Of a stretch of DNA of 16,927 nt, positions 16,195 to 16,927 are shown in pieces. The stretch comes from Bacteroides sp. (GTDB taxonomy: Bacteria > Bacteroidota > Bacteroidia > Bacteroidales > Bacteroidaceae): assembly GCA_021204375.1 (NCBI GenBank), contig JAJPZL010000276.1, positions 1-16,927 on the forward strand, in the 5' to 3' direction. Numbering within the stretch: position 1 is the first letter of the stretch; the number at the start of each line of letters is the position of its first letter. A program made the position numbers and the translations under genes. The notes beneath the pieces are model-generated. The model was not told the DNA's origin, did no database searches, and worked only from the letters and a program-made list of their open reading frames with translations.

Positions 16195-16645
16195 CCGTTA
16201 AATCTTTCATGATCTCTGCTAACTCTTTTTCGAACACAGCTGCTTCCATGAAGGGTTGCTCTGTTTTTTCTTTTGCCCAGATCTCAATTTTGTTATCCAT
16301 TCCTATAAATCGTACTTCTGCCTGAATGCCGGCTAAAGCCAGATAGCGTTTGGGGATCAGTATTCTCCCGTTTGTATCTGGAGCAAGGATTTCCACATCC
16401 GATACAAACTGGCGGTAGATAAGTTGATGGCGGGCATTCCATTTATTCAGCCGGCTCCGTAACTCATTTAGTTCCTCGTTCCATACACTTTCCGGGTAAA
16501 GGACCAGGCACTCCTGGTAGACATCTTTGCGCATGATAAGATTCTCCTCCTTGTCTGTAAGGAGTTGTTTGCGGAATTGTGCAGGAATAAAGACTCTTCC
16601 TTTGCTGTCCGCTTTGGCTTCTATGTTACCGAGAAATCTGATCAA
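16178..16645 (-). CDS. mraZ: Transcriptional regulator MraZ
   Basis: MraZ is a DNA-binding protein with two AbrB/SpoVT-like domains that forms a ring oligomer and, in E. coli, represses its own dcw operon. The 155 residues show both copies of the signature: ADSKGRVFIPAQFR (12-25) and DTNGRILIPKRY (90-101). The start codon is TTG at 16645. An in-frame TAA stop lies four codons upstream (16655-16657) and no ATG occurs before codon 38, inside the first domain. The N-terminus MIRFLGNIEAK agrees with recalled Bacteroidales MraZ. AAGG (16653-16656) lies 7 bases before the TTG and could compensate as a ribosome-binding site. It is the first gene of the operon and has candidate MraZ sites immediately upstream. 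Confidence 0.95.
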   Translation of the reverse strand: MIRFLGNIEAKADSKGRVFIPAQFRKQLLTDKEENLIMRKDVYQECLVLYPESVWNEELNELRSRLNKWNARHQLIYRQFVSDVEILAPDTNGRILIPKRYLALAGIQAEVRFIGMDNKIEIWAKEKTEQPFMEAAVFEKELAEIMKDLTDECHE

Positions 16646-16652
16646 TTTTTTA

Positions 16653-16656
16653 CCTT
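16653..16656 (-). promoter_or_regulatory. Probable ribosome-binding site for the mraZ TTG start
   Basis: The minus strand reads AAGG, then seven bases (TAAAAAA), then the TTG start. The spacing is that of a Shine-Dalgarno element. Most genes in this window lack a clear one, so this short match matters mainly because it supports a non-ATG start. It overlaps the upstream in-frame TAA stop codon. Confidence 0.4.
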
Positions 16657-16689
16657 ATTATAATAAACCGAGTGTAAAAATACACATTT

Positions 16690-16716
16690 CCCCACAATTC
16701 CCCACTTATTGCCCCA
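16690..16716 (-). promoter_or_regulatory. Candidate MraZ operator: three tandem TGGGG boxes
   Basis: On the minus strand TGGGG occurs three times in the same orientation: 16716-16712, 16704-16700 and 16694-16690. The last two are exactly 10 bases apart (GTGGGGAATT then GTGGGGAAAT) and the first is 12 bases further upstream. A decayed fourth unit (GTGTATTTTT) continues the 10-base period. E. coli MraZ is known to bind TGGGN direct repeats separated by 5 bases upstream of its own gene, which is the same unit and period. The array sits 45-71 bases before the mraZ start codon. Operator function is inferred from the repeat pattern and location. Confidence 0.65.
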
Positions 16717-16732
16717 AAATATTTCAAATAAT

Positions 16733-16753
16733 TTATTAACAGGTTGTGAATAA
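16733..16753. repeat. Imperfect 9-bp inverted repeat including a DnaA-box-like half site
   Basis: TTATTAACA (16733-16741) and TGTGAATAA (16745-16753) are inverted copies with one mismatch and a 3-base spacer. The right arm read on the minus strand is TTATTCACA, which fits the DnaA box pattern TTATNCACA; the left arm is a weaker match. It lies just upstream of the TGGGG boxes. It may be an operator for a dimeric regulator or a DnaA site; the sequence alone does not tell. Confidence 0.45.
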
Positions 16754-16778
16754 CTTCCGTGTCTCTACGGAAACAACC
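16742..16778. other. Bulged 12-bp stem-loop upstream of mraZ
   Basis: GGTTGT (16742-16747) pairs with ACAACC (16773-16778), and the inner TTCCGT (16755-16760) pairs with ACGGAA (16767-16772). The loop has 6 bases and a 7-base bulge lies on one side only. No T-tract follows on either strand, so it is not a canonical terminator. If the mraZ transcript starts upstream of it, it would be a leader structure. It overlaps the inverted repeat at 16733-16753, so DNA-level and RNA-level roles would compete. Confidence 0.35.
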
Positions 16779-16927
16779 GTTATAGCTCTTCCTGAGTAGT
16801 TTAATTTATTTATTATCCATCTCCGGAAGCAATTTCCAAAAGGGATATTTGCAGGAGGAAAAGAAGATTTTATAGAGAAAGTGATTCTTTAGGAAAAGAG
16901 ACTGAAACATAGAAAAGTACGATATTT

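Larger units (their letters stand above)
16646..16927. promoter_or_regulatory. Gene-free upstream region of the dcw operon
   Basis: This 282-bp stretch has no convincing coding sequence on either strand, and the part nearest mraZ is AT-rich. It holds the mraZ ribosome-binding candidate, a 12-bp AT palindrome (16655-16666), a small inverted repeat GTGTA-AAAA-TACAC (16672-16685), the TGGGG boxes, the DnaA-like inverted repeat and the bulged hairpin. The operon promoter should lie here or just beyond the edge. I found no full match to the Bacteroides -7 consensus TAnnTTTG on the minus strand; TATTTTTA (16682-16675) and TATGTTTC (16911-16904) each miss one base and lack a testable -33 partner. 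From about 16780 to the edge I see nothing I can name. Confidence 0.5.

Noticed and set aside
16675..16682. Bacteroides-type promoter -7 element (TATTTTTA on the minus strand)
   Set aside because: It differs from TAnnTTTG at the last base and has no TTTG at the expected -33 distance, so it is not called as a promoter.
16744..16760. Rex-type operator (TTGTGAA half site)
   Set aside because: Only one half site matches; the partner TTCACAA expected four bases on is absent beyond TTC.
1..16927. Novel defence, mobile or biosynthetic system
   Set aside because: All genes fit conserved housekeeping families in a known order; there are no transposase, integrase, toxin, repeat-spacer or unknown-gene clusters in the window.

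Overview
The window holds a near-complete division and cell wall (dcw) gene cluster of a member of the phylum Bacteroidota, most likely order Bacteroidales. The assignment rests on protein features: a roughly 420-residue MraY with an extra loop and a PIHDHF motif, an FtsZ with a long charged linker and extended tail, a short FtsL-like protein in place of classical FtsL, a PASTA-tailed FtsI, and a RecO of the Bacteroidales type. Genus cannot be fixed from the sequence. GC content looks moderate and even, with no sign of transferred DNA, insertion sequences, tRNA or rRNA genes, or CRISPR arrays.

Layout: the left edge carries the 3' part of recO on the + strand (1-707, cut by the window edge). 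It converges on a 14-gene minus-strand run. Read 5' to 3' (right to left) the run is mraZ, rsmH, ftsL-like, ftsI, murE, mraY, murD, ftsW, murG, murC, ftsQ, ftsA, ftsZ, yqeY. Spacing is tight: mraZ/rsmH, murG/murC and murC/ftsQ overlap, and most other gaps are 2-40 bp. The longest gap is 66 bp between mraY and murD and contains a 7-bp hairpin. A strong intrinsic terminator for the minus strand lies just past yqeY (735-764), so the whole run looks like one operon. The region upstream of mraZ (16646-16927) has no gene but is rich in signals: tandem TGGGG repeats of the kind bound by MraZ, an imperfect palindrome that includes a DnaA-box-like half, and a bulged hairpin.

How the genes work together: MurE, MurD and MurC add amino acids to UDP-MurNAc. 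MraY and MurG build lipid I and lipid II. FtsW polymerises lipid II and FtsI crosslinks it at the septum. FtsZ and FtsA form the cytoplasmic ring, and FtsQ and FtsL-like are bitopic scaffold proteins. MraZ is the likely regulator of the operon, and RsmH methylates 16S rRNA. MurE carries the DNPR signature of meso-diaminopimelate-adding enzymes. murF, murB and ddl are not in the cluster.

No previously undescribed system was found. Genes and order are those of a conserved housekeeping locus. The observations most worth checking are regulatory (the mraZ upstream region, the mraY-murD hairpin, a mini-ORF before ftsZ) and structural (the FtsZ C-terminal tail, the FtsA linker, the FtsI tail).
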